DNA from: Stenopsyche tienmushanensis
Taxonomy: Eukaryota > Arthropoda > Insecta > Trichoptera > Stenopsychidae
Reading direction: 5' to 3'
Length of the DNA stretch: 64,000 bases
NCBI GenBank assembly: GCA_008973525.1
Contig: WACJ01000286.1
Span: forward strand, 310,001 to 374,000
The notes under the pieces: generated by a model
What the model was told of the DNA's origin: nothing
Seen by the model: only the letters and a program-made list of their open reading frames with translations
Databases searched by the model: none
Shown: piece by piece, positions 1 through 14,400 of the stretch
Numbering within the stretch: the stretch's first letter is position 1
Layout of the letters: every line of letters begins with the position of its first letter
Made by a program: the position numbers and the translations under genes

Positions 1-900
1 GTGCAGTTGAAATTCAACTAGCGATGTGAATAGCTCACTTTCAAAATTCGAGGCGGTGAACGCAATCTAAAAGTATATCGCTCGAGTTTTCATTTCCTGA
101 TATTAGCTTTTAAAATTAATCGGTAACTAATACTTCAGAATGTTAATTTTTTTGAAATTTTCAGTCATACTTTGCTAAAGTTGAGAGCATGAAATTCCCG
201 ATGTGGAATTTTAATTGTTATAATTTTTCGACAAGAAAGTTAAATAATAACTTTAAATATATAAAATCTAGCTGAAGCGATCAGTTTATTACATTTGAAC
301 GCTAATCGGTTATATGTAATGTTCGGTTTTTAAACTTGGATAGAAATTATTTGCATGCAGATTAAAGTATTTATTTAAAAACCTTTATTCAGAAAAATAA
401 AATATTACAAGGTAAGATAGTGTATCAATACACACAATTACATAAAAATGGTTTAACAATTTAAGTCTTAGATTACTATCCTTATCTTAAATACAAATAT
501 ACATTTTATAAGATAAAATAAGAGTTAATATAATTTTGTAGATAGGAGGAAAATAGAAAACTTAAAACCCTTTTGCGACATTCCTTAAAAACTATCTTAA
601 AAACTAAAAAATCAATCATTCATACATAGATTAAAGTAAAGTTTATTATATTATATCGTAATATTTTAATCAAGAGATAAAAGTGCACAAATCGAATGGA
701 GTTATTCGAATTTTCACCACTCGGCTTCCACACCGCCCCCGGGTACAGTTAACAGTACGGGGAAAATGCTTTTTAAAATATCAAAGTTCAGTCTATTTTA
801 ATCCGCACGAGGAAGTTTTGTTTTCTATATTCGTAAGTGAATGTCTAATGATTCTCAAATTCTCGAAGGTATCGTTGCACTTCCCTTTGAAAATAAGTGA
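1..900. other. AT-rich upstream DNA
   Basis: I see no gene, repeat or regulatory signature beyond scattered AT-rich motifs. Confidence 0.5.
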
Positions 901-1753
901 AAACGCTAATTAGCGAAGCGAAGGTGGATCGGCGAAGATTCGTCCGAGGGGGAAGACTCGCAAACAAAAAATAAAGAAGCCGCCGTATCGCTTTCCTCGT
1001 TCCGCTTCCTACACTTTTCATATTATTCGAGTAAAAAACGTGTCGAAAAGTGAGCCGGGATCTCGGCGGCGCTCGCTCTTCTGATGCGTTCCCTCCTTTC
1101 GATGAATGGACGTCCGATCCGAATGTTTTAATTTTCGATCCGCAAATCCGCAGAAGAAAACGAAAGCGGCCGGTCGCCGGAGCGGGGGGAGGACGCGTCT
1201 CGAGGAGGACGACTCTCCCCCTTCCCTTTCGAATCGGAAGGGTAGAAAATTAATTCGGAAGGCTAACGAGCCGTGCGCTAATTGAATATCGGATGGTAAT
1301 CCATCCCGAAAATGTTTCTCGGAAGCGTTCGCGAAAAGTTTTGTTTTGGAATCGCGCGTCTCGGATGACACACGTTCGAAATCTTCTCTCGTTCCAAACG
1401 TGGACTCGAACAACAACAATTCTAAAATTTGCACACTAAAAAAACGACCTTCTTTTCCGCGAGAACGTCGAAAAGATGATTTCTGCGGCAGTAATTACGA
1501 AAGAGGCTCGAATCGAAGACAGTACCGTTCGACAGACAGCATAATGGTGCGCTTCAACTCTGACGGCGACCCTTCCCCGTTCGGAATCGCGGACTGGATA
1601 ATTATTTAATAACCCCGCCCGCCTTAACGAGTGTTAGCCCCGTGAATAATTCCACTCATTATTTTAATAACACCGCATCGCAGGGGCTTCGTATGACGCG
1701 CGCCTCTTCCATATTTCGACGTCCCTTCGACCGTCTCGGCGGAGAGATCCTCC

Positions 1754-1796
1754 GCTCGCCCTCGCGCTCGCCCTCGCCCTCGCCCTCGCCCTCCCC
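1754..1796. repeat. (CTCGCC)n short tandem repeat
   Basis: Six to seven imperfect copies of CTCGCC, one interrupted by CTCGCG. Confidence 0.8.
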
Positions 1797-4700
1797 GGAG
1801 AGCCCGAGGAAACTCAGCCCGGCGAACGTTCGAACTGTTGGCGGGATTCGAAAGAAACAGTCGACTTCGAAGAGAGCCCGACGAGAGAGAACGTATCCGT
1901 TCGGCGCGAAGCGCTCATATCAAATTATACATATTAATTCCCTCGGAAACCTTTTAAGAGTCGCGAGGTCGTCCGCCGGAGGGCTCCCTCGGCGCGTGTC
2001 ATAACATCTAGGATCATATCTTATTACGGAGCACCTATAATTTGAGTCGGAGGAAGCGTTCGTCTCGTCGACTGCTCGTTTTCGGCTCCCGGCATTTTTG
2101 CACAGAGTCCGTTTTTTGTTCGATCTTTCTCGGAAGAGCTTTCACTCCGCGCGCGGGCTGCGATTGCGTATTCCGATCGAATCGAATCGTTCGCAGCCTC
2201 GTCGTCGCACTTCGGTCGGATCGTTTTGCATTTCTTCGAGTTTCTTTTCTCGCAATCGAGTCATAATTAGTCGTGATTAAAATTTCGATCGTCGGATTTC
2301 GGGGGAAGCGTCGTCGGTTCGTAAGTATTTTCGCGCACGATTCGTACGAGTGGGATTTGCTTCGAAGGGTTAGCAATTGCAGTCCTTCAACGGAGACGCG
2401 TCACTTCCGGTCGTCGAATAGCGGCCAATTCTCTCGAGGAGCCCGCCGACAATTCCTCATCAATCATTGCCATTATTTGTCACCGTTATTCAGTCTCATA
2501 CGAATTTCCTTCGCCTTTTCGTCAGCTATGCGCATCTCAATATTTATTACTAAATTATTTAAAGCATATCGCATACCGAACGTTCTCGTGCGAGGAAAGA
2601 GAAACGCATCTCGCTTTTGAACGCGAACAGAAATCGGCTCAAATAAAAATTTTGACATTCGAAACGTCCAGAACGGTCGATTAACTTTCCTGTGCGAAAT
2701 TCAATGTGATATTTTTTCGAGGGAGACTCGAAGAAAGCGAACGAGATGATCGATTCCCTGCCGCTTTTGAAGCTTCGGTCGGTTCAATATGAGTGAACGA
2801 CTTCCTCTTTTGCTCTCTGTGGGGTTAGAGAATTATCTCACAATTGACATGATGATTTCCCTCTTCAAACTGGAGTGCGATAAATCTGTTATATTGCATT
2901 TTGAGTATCATTCTTAATTTTTTTTTTAAATTGAGTCTGCGGAATATATATCTATAGAGAGCCATATTTAACTCGTAACTTCCTCGTACGGTTAAAAAAT
3001 AATTAGGTTACATCGAAATATTTCTTCGAGCGGGACTGAATACTGTCGTTATTTACTTCATTATAATTTAATGACTGATACGAATCAACCGATCGTCGAT
3101 ATCAAATCATTATTTTTCTCTGTCGTTACTCTTTCGGAAGCGAAAAGAAGAAAACCGATTTCTCAAATTCGTCAGTTTGACGATTGATACGATTTTTCAC
3201 GTTCCATATTTGCACACGGACCTACGGAATCTCGTCACAGGGCGAGAATTAAAAAAAAACTGACCTACTATATCGGACCGAGTTTAAATTTTTATTAAAA
3301 GTTAGACTCGATCGTGAACGTTTACGATTTTCAAAAAAGTCGCTCCGGGACGAGGCTCAAAGAAAGGAGCGGAAAGTTTGCAAAGCTCGAGAGTTCCGTC
3401 CCGCTCGAGTATTTTGACTGACAATTTATAAATCAATGTGAAAAGTCTGATTCGTTGGACAATTTTTCATCTTTCGAGACAGTCGAAATATTTAAATTTT
3501 GACGACGGCTGCATGTCGTAAGAAACGAAACGACACGACGTACAAGTCCGGCCTTGATAAAATGCATAAGATTCGAGTCGGCAGAGAGACGGACGCGAAT
3601 ATGGACTCTGAACGTAATACGCTTCAAATTGCAGCGAGCGGAGAGAGACTCGGCGACGTTCAAAGCGATGGAAGAGTTTTCGAAGGAACGTGAGCAAATA
3701 TCGAGATGTTATCCGAACGCAAAATAATGGGCGCGACACCTCGGAGCGGCCGGACGTCACTTCGGACGGTGACATCGCGTCCTTCTCCCGAGTCGTCGAC
3801 CCGCTCCCGACGGACGGACCCGAAAAACGGAGAGATCCTTCCTCCGGACCGGAGAGTCCCGGTCGGCGCGCGGAGCGATCTCTCCCGAAAGACGAGGATT
3901 TCGGAATTTGTGCGACTTTTGAAAGAACAATAGTATTTCGTCCGACTTTACAGGATAAGAACGAAGCGAAAGAGCGGAGAGCAATAAAGCTCCGGCCATT
4001 GTGTATACAGGATGTCTACATACAAAAGGCCCGATTATAAAATACAATATCTGCAATATATTCCATTATACGGGGTGCCGACCGCGTAAATAGTGGCCGA
4101 CAAGAAACAAACTTGTCAGCGTCGCCACATAAGGTGTGCGCCCGCCCGCCTCCTCCTCCGCCTTCGCCTCGCTCTCTCGTCCCGCGACTCCCGGATCTCG
4201 CTTTTCATTTTTTTCAAATCGCTCCGGACCCGCGAGCGTTCCCTCCCCGCCGTATTCTGCCGATATTCCCGATTTTTATTTTACAAAATTAGCATAGGAA
4301 CCCTCGCCGCGATTCGTGCGCGCGTTTTCCCCCGTCTTCCTCTCGCGCCGATGTCCCTTTGTTAAGATTCTGGAGGTGCGCGAAAAGCAGCATTTTCGTG
4401 CAGAATCGTGACCTCCGCGTTTCGAACGCTCCTCGCGCCGCGGAGGGATTTTCAAACTTTCGTCCCGATTATTTTATTTTCGTCCCGCAGAAGGGCGAGA
4501 GCTCGAAGCCGGAAGGCGTCGAATCGGAGGATCGGCCGAAATCGAACGGCGACGGCGACGCGGTCCGCGGACGATCTGGGGAGATGGACGATCCGGACGT
4601 TCGATTCCGGCAAGGAATCGACTGACTGCCCGCGGACGCGACGGTGCTGAGCTTTCGCGCCTCCGAACGCTCGCCGACGTCGTCGCTCTTAAAAATTTAG

Positions 4701-4918
4701 ACAGCCTCCGCCGTCCTCCGGCGGCCCTCCGAGCGACCGTCGAGCGGGGATTGATCGATTGACGTCTGAATATAACCGGCGAGCGCGACTCTGCCGTTTC
4801 GCACCGGCGATAAAATGCCGCCGCGTCCATATAAAGATGTCGCTCGGGAGCGACACTTCGCGGCCTCGGCGACGTCAGTCGGCGCCGTCGATCTCCCAGT
4901 CGACGGCGATCGTCGTCG

Positions 4919-4960
4919 TCCTCCTCCTCCTCCTCCTCCTCCCCCTCCCCCTCCTCCCCC
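4919..4960. repeat. (CTC)n / CCT-rich microsatellite
   Basis: About seven CTC triplets followed by CCCCCT variants. It ends at a CCCCCGGAGGAG hairpin-like junction. Confidence 0.8.
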
Positions 4961-6540
4961 GGAGGAGAGGCTCCTTCGGCTGGGCCCGAAAATTCCGGAG
5001 GCGAGTCGCGAAAGAGTCCGCCGTAAAAATTAGAGCGGAGAGGCCGAGATTTATATGCGGCCGGAGAGAGAGGACGGGGGTCGGTTCGGAAATAAACAAA
5101 ACATAAAAGGTGCCCATCTAAAAAACATATTTAGGATGGCAATAAATCGACAAGACGTCATTAATCCGTACCCCTTTTCCAGATATATAGAGTGGGACGC
5201 TCCTTTTTTGCGGTCGTCTCCCTCGCTCTCTCGGGGACATTTATTAAGACGCGTCACGGGCGACAAACGCGCATCCGACAATTTATGGCCCTTTTTAAGG
5301 ACGAGCGCTTCATTCCTTCGATTATGGACGGACGCGGAGATATGAAGGAAGTATCGCCCGTCAATTAGTAACGTTTTAGTGTAAGAATTTTCGGTGAAAT
5401 ATGCTTCAACATCGAGATAGACGGGGCCCGTCGCCGCGCACTCTTCCCGGGGATCCGTCGGGAGAAGACCGTTTCCGCGTGCGGCGACGGACCTTGACTT
5501 TTGCCCCCGAATCTGCTGAGCTCCGCGACGCATTTTAATTATTCCGACAGATTATCTTCGGACGGAGCGAAGCTCCTCGAAAGCTCGCCGCAGTCCGACG
5601 GGCGGATTAATTAAGTGCGGCTTTGAAACGCCATCGCGGCGCTCGTTCGGCTGGTCGTCGAGGAACCTGCGCATGCTGATATGCGATTTCATCGAAAAAT
5701 CACCGAATCAATTTATTTTTAAGTCTATGCTACGCGTTGACCTTTCACATTCGCCAGCGGAGCAGGGCCGCCGCGAGGACGAATCTCGCAGTGAAAATTA
5801 CAATTATTTCACGCCGTTCGAAATTACGGATTGCGTCGTTCCCGACGGACATATTCTCCTCTGTCGACAGAGAGAATCGTCATTCCGCCTCCGGGTCGAG
5901 GAGCGAGCAGATCGCGGTCGATCGAATCTTCGTCCGTCTTCCGTTCGTCGTCCTCTCCGATGCGATCGCTTCGAGCAACAGAGACAATATTCGTCTTTAA
6001 TCGGAATCAATCAATTCAAATCAGTCTCTTTTGAAACAGTCGCATGTCGCTCCATACCGCTTTATATTCGTTCCCGCTTAAGAGATCAATTTTGAGCTGC
6101 GTATTAGATTTTGGAAGATAAAGACAAGATTGCGACGGTCGAAATTGCATTAAATAATCGAACGGAATCCCCAATACTGCACTTATTAAGGAACAGTCGA
6201 GATTTATCGCCGTCGCTGTGACACCGGCCGCAATTACCACATTTGCAAGCGAAGAATCGCGTCTCCGGGCTCGATTCGGGTACCGGGGATCGCAGACCGA
6301 CCCTCGCAAATATTTACGCCGAACGACCGCAAACGCCGATCGCGCGATTCGAAGCCCTCCGCCGTCTCGTCTCCGTCCCGGAGTTTCCGGGACGCGCGTC
6401 CCGATCCGCGTCGGAGGAGGCCCCGACCCGCGCAGTCGGGGACCGTCGCTCGCCGACTTCGGAGCGATCTCTCCTCGCTCGGATCGGGCTAATTTCCTAT
6501 TTTATTATCCTCGCGAACAAACATTCTCGATGTAATCGCC

Positions 6541-9500
6541 AACTTAGCGGGTAATAATTTAGTCGGAACTTATCTTATCTGACGCTGAAATCATAGAGCG
6601 GAGTAATTGAAATGCACGAATAGATGTTAAATGCGGAGTGCGCTCAAAGCTCGGCCAGAAGGTCAAGTAATATGCATAAAGCGAATGACTCAAACGGCGT
6701 ATTACAATTTCCAACCAATTAAGCGCACCCAATACAATCCTCCCATAAATCTCGTTCTCGCCGAACGTCTTTCCATTTTTTTTAAATCTCGGCCGATAAG
6801 GACGCATCCTTTCCCACCGGGAGCGACTCGGCGACGACGATTCGCTCCTCCCGATCTGTTAGGACCGACGCGTCCACCCTCGAGTTCGTTCGGAGCTTTC
6901 GACGTTCGCCGAGGCTGACAAATTGTCTCGCATCGATCGATCGTCGCGATCCGATAAGAGGTCAACGAAAAAAGCAAAGCAAACGAAGAAACTCTGTTTA
7001 CGTCGAGGGCTCACAAAATACAAACAATGACCGATTTTGTTGACTGATTCTTTCGCCTGATGCCGAATGTCGGTTTAGCGGTTTGTTCCAAAATCCTAAT
7101 TGTAAAGGTTCGATCTTAAATCTAAAAAAATAATTACTTTACTATTGGTATTTTTGGAATAAATTGCGAAAGGCGACCTCCTACTTCCTGCCTCCCGAAT
7201 CCTGCGAACTTATTGAGTGATGTATTATATAGATTGATTTAATATCGTTTGTATCCATATATTTGCAGATGATATTAAAAAAAATCCTTTACGATGGTCT
7301 ACAATTTAGTTCGCAGGAAACATCTCAATTCGAGTTCAGCCGACGACTTTCGGCGACACGACGAGACATGAAAAATTGCAACGAGTTATTAAACAAAAAG
7401 TTTAATATAAAACGTGTAAAAATCAAAAGCATCCCCTGTACGTGCAACGTAGAATTTCCCCATCCGGTAGAATTAATTAACCCTTTGTACATTACAAGTT
7501 GATTTGTTGTATCGTGATTAGTGACAAATATATGGTTCGAATACTGTAATATTTCAGTGATAGATAAATGACGCGGCCGGCTAAACAGTTCTTTGTCCGT
7601 CGATTCTAATGAATATTGTGTATCATCACTCTATTTTGATTCAGAATTTTTTTTTTATTTCGTCTAATATTTAGTTCTTCGATTTCGTAAAAGAGTCCGT
7701 GCGGCGTTTAATTTTGATCGTAAATATTAATTCCGTCGCGTAGTCCAATCAGCGTCGCAAAGCTTCTCATCTTTTCAGTTGGCGATTTATAATCGCGCAT
7801 TAAAAAATGCACGAAACGTTTGGAGTCGCATTATCGTTACGTAGGCAGATTTACGGTTCTCGTGTGTTTGCGATTTACACACATCAAATATCAAATACGT
7901 AAACCTTGTTAACTTAATTTCCCCTCGCATATAAAACCTAACGAATAATTAGCTCTCGCTGTGTACTCTAATTGATTATTTTCAACTAATTTATGTCATC
8001 GATCCGAGTCGATAGATACGATGCGTACTATAACTCATCATTTTTATTTTTATTCGAACATTCGAAGACGCGAAAGTTTGGAATTGAAACTTTAATATTT
8101 CACGTTAACCTCTAGAGTGCCAAAACGCGATATTTCGTCGATCCGGAATACGGTTAACAGTGATAAAATGAGATGTGTAGTGCAAAGGAGGTCTAGGAAG
8201 ATGTAAAAAATGAATTAAGCATTACATATGAATTTCTGTTGCAAATGAATAAAGATGAACGACGTGATTAAGATTTTTATTAAATGGTGTCAAAATTGAT
8301 AACAAAATGAGCCCCTCTCGAGAGACGGACGACGTCGGGTGGTGCCTTGTTAGTTTTCATTTTGAGCACGATCATTCGCTTCGAGCTAAACTCGCTCGAC
8401 TCGTCGACGTCCTTCTCGAGGTATTGGTAAGATTTGGGTTTAAACTCAAATACGATATATATTTTAAAATATGTATTGGAATTATTTCTCAAACAATGAG
8501 AAAGATTAATGTATTAAAAACATACATTATAGTTTTTTCTTGCAGGAAAATTTGTACTCGTAATCTTTAGGTCACCTATAGTAAAATTCCTACTTTCGTC
8601 AAATTTCAACTTTGACGAAAAAAAAAAATTCTTCAAACTAAACGATCATGCTGTTTATGATTTTAAAGAATAACAATTATTTTTCACAGAATCCAATAGA
8701 TGATATTCAAACTGCAAGAGAATCAAACCTTGCCATAGAATAAGTCAACAATTACTCTAATAGAGTTCCGAAATATAAGTTAATTAGACTTTTTTCACAA
8801 TTACGTATAAACTTTGATTACTAGATTTTAGAGTGACAAAACGACGAAAATGTATTGATTTGAATTGAATTTTTTAAGAAAAGCAATCAACTTGAGCGAA
8901 ACGAATGATAAACCGGCCCGACTGTAAACTTCTATTCTATAAAGAATAATCTAGATTCTAGAAGATTCGCAAGATATGTCTTCATATTGCGCGACAAACT
9001 CGCCAAAGCTCGTTGAAAAAAAGTCTATCATATTATAAAGGGGTATATTGCTGTTGTAGAATGTTTACGTTTATAAAACTACAGTTAAATTCGATTGTCG
9101 TCATGATTTTGAATCAGTACGTTCATATAGTCGATTCCATCATATCGATAATTTGCATTCTGCCATAATTCTAGATTATAAACGACGGTCGTATCGAAAC
9201 AACAGAATGGAGAGAATTCCCGTCGCGTATGCGGAAGGCGATGTTGAAACAGTTTTAAAATGTTTAGACGATTCGATCGGTCGCAGCTGAATTCAGCCGG
9301 AGGTCGCTCGATGATTTATTCCGTTCACGGAGCGCAGTCGATTCCTGTTAATGATTCCCGCGTTTCCATGTTAATATGTAATAATCCTATTGAGATGAAG
9401 CGCATAAGCGAGTTCCGACGAATCGGCCCCCGACGGCATTTGCATTTTTTTCAATCGAGCCTTCGAGGACTGCGCTGGCGAAAAAACCGGAACGATCACG
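6541..9500. other. AT-rich upstream DNA
   Basis: No gene was recognised. It contains one copy of a 24-bp sequence shared with the intron at 53936 (here 7205-7228). Confidence 0.5.
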
Positions 9501-11460
9501 CTCCGCAGTTATAACCATATTATAGTTATAAACCGTCGATCACCACCCGATATGGCGAGGCCGCGAGCCACTTTTTGCCGTCCCTCCGCGACGAGAGCGC
9601 TCCGCCGCGGGACGCGACTCGCTCCTCGGAGGCTCTCCTCTTCCGTTTCCGTCCCGATTTCGGACGGGGCTCCCCGGGGACGGGGCGCGGGCCGCCCCTT
9701 CCGGAGGCTCGCCCCTCCGACTCCGTCCTCGACGGCGAGACGACCGAGACCTGCGGAATAGCATACGACAAAGGGCAAAAACAATATAAACATTGACAGG
9801 TAGCCGCTTTAATTATAAATCTCTGGATTTTATTGCAAAAGGGTTCCTTTTGTAGCTGCCGTCGTGATGTACGAAAGTTAAATAAGCGAAGGAATATAAA
9901 GTAAGTGGAACACGCTACAAACAATTGCAAGTATTCGAAGTCTGAATACCTTCTCCATACAAGGGACGCGTCCGTCCGTCCGCGCGGCCGCCGACCGCCG
10001 CCGCCTCCCCCCGCCGACTCCCGAGGATCGCCGCCCTCCGGGGCCGCTCCCGGGGCGCTCCGGGGGCGCTCCGGACGCCCCGCGGGACGCCCGGGACTCG
10101 CCCCGTCGGAGGGGAGCGCGTTTCGTTCGCCGAGCGCGTCTCGATCGCCGCTCGCGATCCGGCAGTCCGACGGGCGACGGCGGCTCCGCGCGGTCGAAAG
10201 CGAACTCGGCCGACGCTCCCGAGCGGCGAGCGGTCGCGGGAGAGCCGGAGCCCGTCGGGTCGAGGTCGCGACGCACCGGGAAGCCGCCGCTCCGAAGGAG
10301 GGGCCTCCGGTCTCGGGCTCCGCCGGACTCGCGAGACGATGAAATAAATTTCTCCCGCAGTCGTCCGAAGGAGAGACGTCCGCCGAGACGAGAGCGAAGA
10401 AAAAAAAGCGTTCAATATAAACCCGTTTTTGCGAAGCGCGTTTTAAATTATTTTGATCGGACTGTCTCTAAACATTTAAGCAATTATCGAAGTCGGGCGC
10501 GACCTCGGGCCCTCTCTGTCCCTCGGCCGCGGAGGACGAGGACGGCGGCGCGCCGGCCCAAGAATCTGAATAAAATGTAAGACGCTCATTATTAAATACC
10601 CCATAGCTCAGTCAAAACATCGCCGTCCACCGACCGGTATCGTCCAGGCCTGGACTCCGCCTCCGATTTGTATTTTTTCTTCGCTCGTTTTTTCGCCGAG
10701 GCTTCCTCCCTCCCGGATCGGCCCGGGAGAGCTTCCGCCGGAGCCTCCTTCGAAGGGCGAACGAAACCGAAACGACGACGATCGCACCGAAGTCCGCCCC
10801 CGACGCTTCGATCTTTTCATGTTTTGCGGCGAACGATTTGAACGCGATGAGCGATCGCGTTTCGCACGAGCCAGCCGCGCCCGTCGAGGGAGCCTCCGCG
10901 TCGCGCTCCGGAGCGTCGTCTCCTCCGGGCGTCTCTTCGACTCGGAGGAGCGCCCTCTCGACGGGGCGACGCCCGGCGCAGTTCGGCCCTCGACGTCCCT
11001 CGTCTCGTGCAAATTGTGCAGATTCGACGGGAAATAACAACATGCGCGGGCTATATTTAATACATAAAGAAACGGAGGGTACCGCAATCGTGAAATTGAT
11101 AAGTGTCTCCTTTGTGCTGTGCGCTGGCTCTAGATTTATGCGTTCGCAGTGCGCGGCCGCTGCCGACATCGCGAGCTTCATAAATTCAAATTGATTGGAC
11201 TTAATCTGATTCGCCCGGGTCCCGAATCCGAACCGGCCCGGAATCCGACAGTCCGTCTCCTCGCGCGGGACGGAACCGACGTCGGCGTCGGCGTCGGAGG
11301 GCGACCTCTCGGCGGCTCCTCTGCGAAAGCAGGTGGCGAAGTTTCGCGACGTCGGTCGCTCGGCCGTCGATGAGAATGATTGTCGATTTTTGCCCATCGC
11401 AACGTCCATTTTCCACAGTCGAAAAAGAAACCAAGTCGAAATTCATTCAATATAGAGATG
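9501..11460. other. two CpG-rich islands upstream of spalt
   Basis: Islands at about 9540-9770, 9960-10400 and 10500-11030 surround AT-richer cores such as 11040-11215, which has TTTAAT, ATTTATG and CATAAATTCAAATTGATT-like motifs. No coding domain was found; open frames on both strands reflect composition. Confidence 0.35.
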
Positions 11461-14400
11461 TACACGAGGACCGTGTCGCATTTCGTCGACTTTGAATTTA
11501 ATAAGCCTTCGAATCTTCAGAACTGAGCCCTTTAATTGTTTTCTTTCAGATCGCACGGCCTCCGGCTTCGAGAGCGTCGGGCGCGAGCGGACGAGACGAG
11601 CTCGACGTTCTGTCGAGAGATGATCTGTGCGCGTCGAAAATGCCATCTCTCTGCTAAAAATTGCATTTCGATTCGTTCAATTTCAGTCAAAGATGTCGAG
11701 CGACGAGCATAATTGTGGAAGTTCTTAATTGCTCTCTGCGTTAGATGAATATTTTAGATCGACGGAGATGATATTGTAGCATTTTCCCATTGGCTTTTTT
11801 ATGAATCCGTCCGAGTCGGAACTCCGAGAAGATTTATATCTATTCATTGTTCGAACGTCAATTAATGAAAAAAATACTCGAGTCTGATTGATTGACAATG
11901 CATCCGACGAAAATTTATATCTCCCGAGATACATTTTTCCCCATATTATTTTATTCAAAACGAACCGAGAGTCGCTCGCGTTGAATATTTTCATTCGGGG
12001 CCGTCCCGCGAAGCCTTCCGTCTGTCCGCCTGTCCGCTCTTGGTGTTCTTTTGATTTGCGACCTTCCCGAGCTCTGACATCTCTCGGGGCTCGCCGAATA
12101 TTTTCGTGCCGACCGTTTCGATATGCTAAATGTCGCTTTTTAAAATCGCCTAATTATTTATCGTCGCGACGGAAGGACTCGCGGCGTCGCGTCGCGCGCG
12201 AAAGACGCGGAGTCTCGCGCCGCCGCGGAATTAGCGCGGGAAGGTTCGCACTCCGCGCGATAAATGTTCGCCGTGCCGCTCGAACGTGAAGACGAAACGA
12301 TTAAAAAAGGTATATTCAGGAAAATTTCCATAAAGCGACACAATAGAAAAGAAAAGGAAAGACGTTCAATTCAATGGAACACAAGTATAGGCGAAAACGT
12401 ACAACGCCGAAGAGATATGAAGAGATTCCAACACTCGATATGTTTAAACCCTATTTCGTCAAATTATAAGACTTTTTTAATTCCAAACTTCAAAAGTGCG
12501 TTGATATTTTCTAAATAAAAATATGAACATCCAACAATAGACAACGGCGGAAGTCGATTTTTTAAATTTAATAAAATTTGAGTTCTTATGCTAATTTTTG
12601 ACGAATTTGTAAGAGTTTGATGATTGCGACTCAGATGAGCCACGGCTTTGAGCGACGGAGGTCTCATAATATTCAACGCATGAAAAAGACTCGACCTACA
12701 GAATATGCACATACTACGGTACCATCGTTAAATTATAATTTTTATTGCAAACGTTGCAATGCCACCCTTAGTAATAGAGAGTACATTAAAATTTAAAATG
12801 TACAGCTTCTCGATATTTCGAGTCTCCCGTCGGACTCGCGGACGCGGAATAACTGACGGCGCCTCGGTGACGCTCCTCGTGAGCATCCTCCGTCCGGTGA
12901 TGCGTTGCCGTCGCTTCTTTGGAGATTGTTTCAATTTTTTTTTGCTTTATTTACATTATGTTATCGGTGGTTTAATTTTCGATAAAATTGGTAGCCAAGT
13001 ACTAAGCATGCCAGTACCGTTATCTTGTCCCTTGATTTTCGAATTTCTTCGTTTTTCGACTTCTATTACTTCTCTCGCGATTTTCATGTTGAAGTTTTCG
13101 ACGGTCGCTGTGCCTTTTGTGCCAGCAAAAATGATGTGATGATCGCACTGCAAATTTGTAATCTAATTTCAAGATTGCGTCCTGATGCTCTATTACCTCG
13201 TGAATGATATATCCATTGATATTTTTTTAGTTAAGTTCCTTGAATTTCATTTTTCACTTTGTTATTTTTATTGAGCAGGTGATTTTCTACCTTTTTCCCG
13301 TTCCAAAGATTGTGCTCGTGCCGTACTGATGAAGTGCTTTCGGATACATAATATTTTTCCGTGTGATGCGTATCATCTGGTAATAAATGAAAAAGGCGTT
13401 GGCAGTCCATATACGACTGTCCGCCTGAGAAGCGTACACCCATGCCCTTTGTGAAAAATTGAAAAACGAATCGATCCAGGTACGAATTGAAACGATGACG
13501 TCTGTGTCGTTTGCATCGATCCACCGAAGACCGAACGCTCGGCAAGTGCATGAGACGTCGACGGTTGTTATGCTCTGTTTACCTTAACGACTGCCAGATA
13601 TGCGCCAACATGGTGTATCCGTCAAACGTCTCTAATGATTGCGTTCATTTGAAAACCTTCTCGGATACACGCCCAATAACTCACCAAAGTTTTATTGCAA
13701 TCAGACGAACGGTATAGGAACGCATCTGGAACTTTCAAAATGCACGATGACTCCACGTCGATACACGTTTATTTTTGTGTATATAGATAGATGAATCGAT
13801 GATTATTTAAAAAAGAAACGTCGAAATCAAAGTCGTTAGCAATTGTCTCCGTCGGACATTATATCATTTAAGAAATTATGTTTTTTATATTGATCTACGT
13901 CGAAAATGAAAAATCAGATTAAATGTCATATTCTTTCATTTTTAAACTCAGTCGAACCGAACAACTGGGAGTGCTTCGTATGCATTATGTTCGATAATGT
14001 GAAATCGTCGCATCTCTTATATTTTTAAATCATCCCGCACTGGATGAACATTTCCGTATTTGCGATGAGCACTGTTATATTTATATACCTAGGTAGATAT
14101 TCCAGCAAATTACATATAAAGGGTCGTAATGTATTATTTTTATTTAATGCGTTTTCACCCTCGCATCCCCCGTGCCGGGTGCACCTTCGGCAGTTTGTCA
14201 TAATTATGGTGCGAGTTGTGCGAAATAAATTTTTGTCGCGTCGCAAAAACGTCTGCAATTTCGGGAAGCTTCCGAATTAAAATGTACACGTTCGATCCGT
14301 CGGTCGACGTCGCTCTCGGAGAGGAACGATCCGTCGGAGCGAATTTTGTGAGAAATATTAACGAGAAATTATTTTCCATAAAATGTTGAAATGCCGAAGG

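Larger units (their letters stand above)
901..6540. other. upstream DNA with CpG-rich blocks
   Basis: Blocks rich in TCG/CGA alternate with AT-rich segments. Many reading frames are open on both strands, none with a domain. AT-rich motif clusters inside GC-rich flanks, for example 5040-5200, could be regulatory elements of spalt, whose fly relatives have very large upstream control regions. Two simple repeats are listed separately. Confidence 0.4.
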
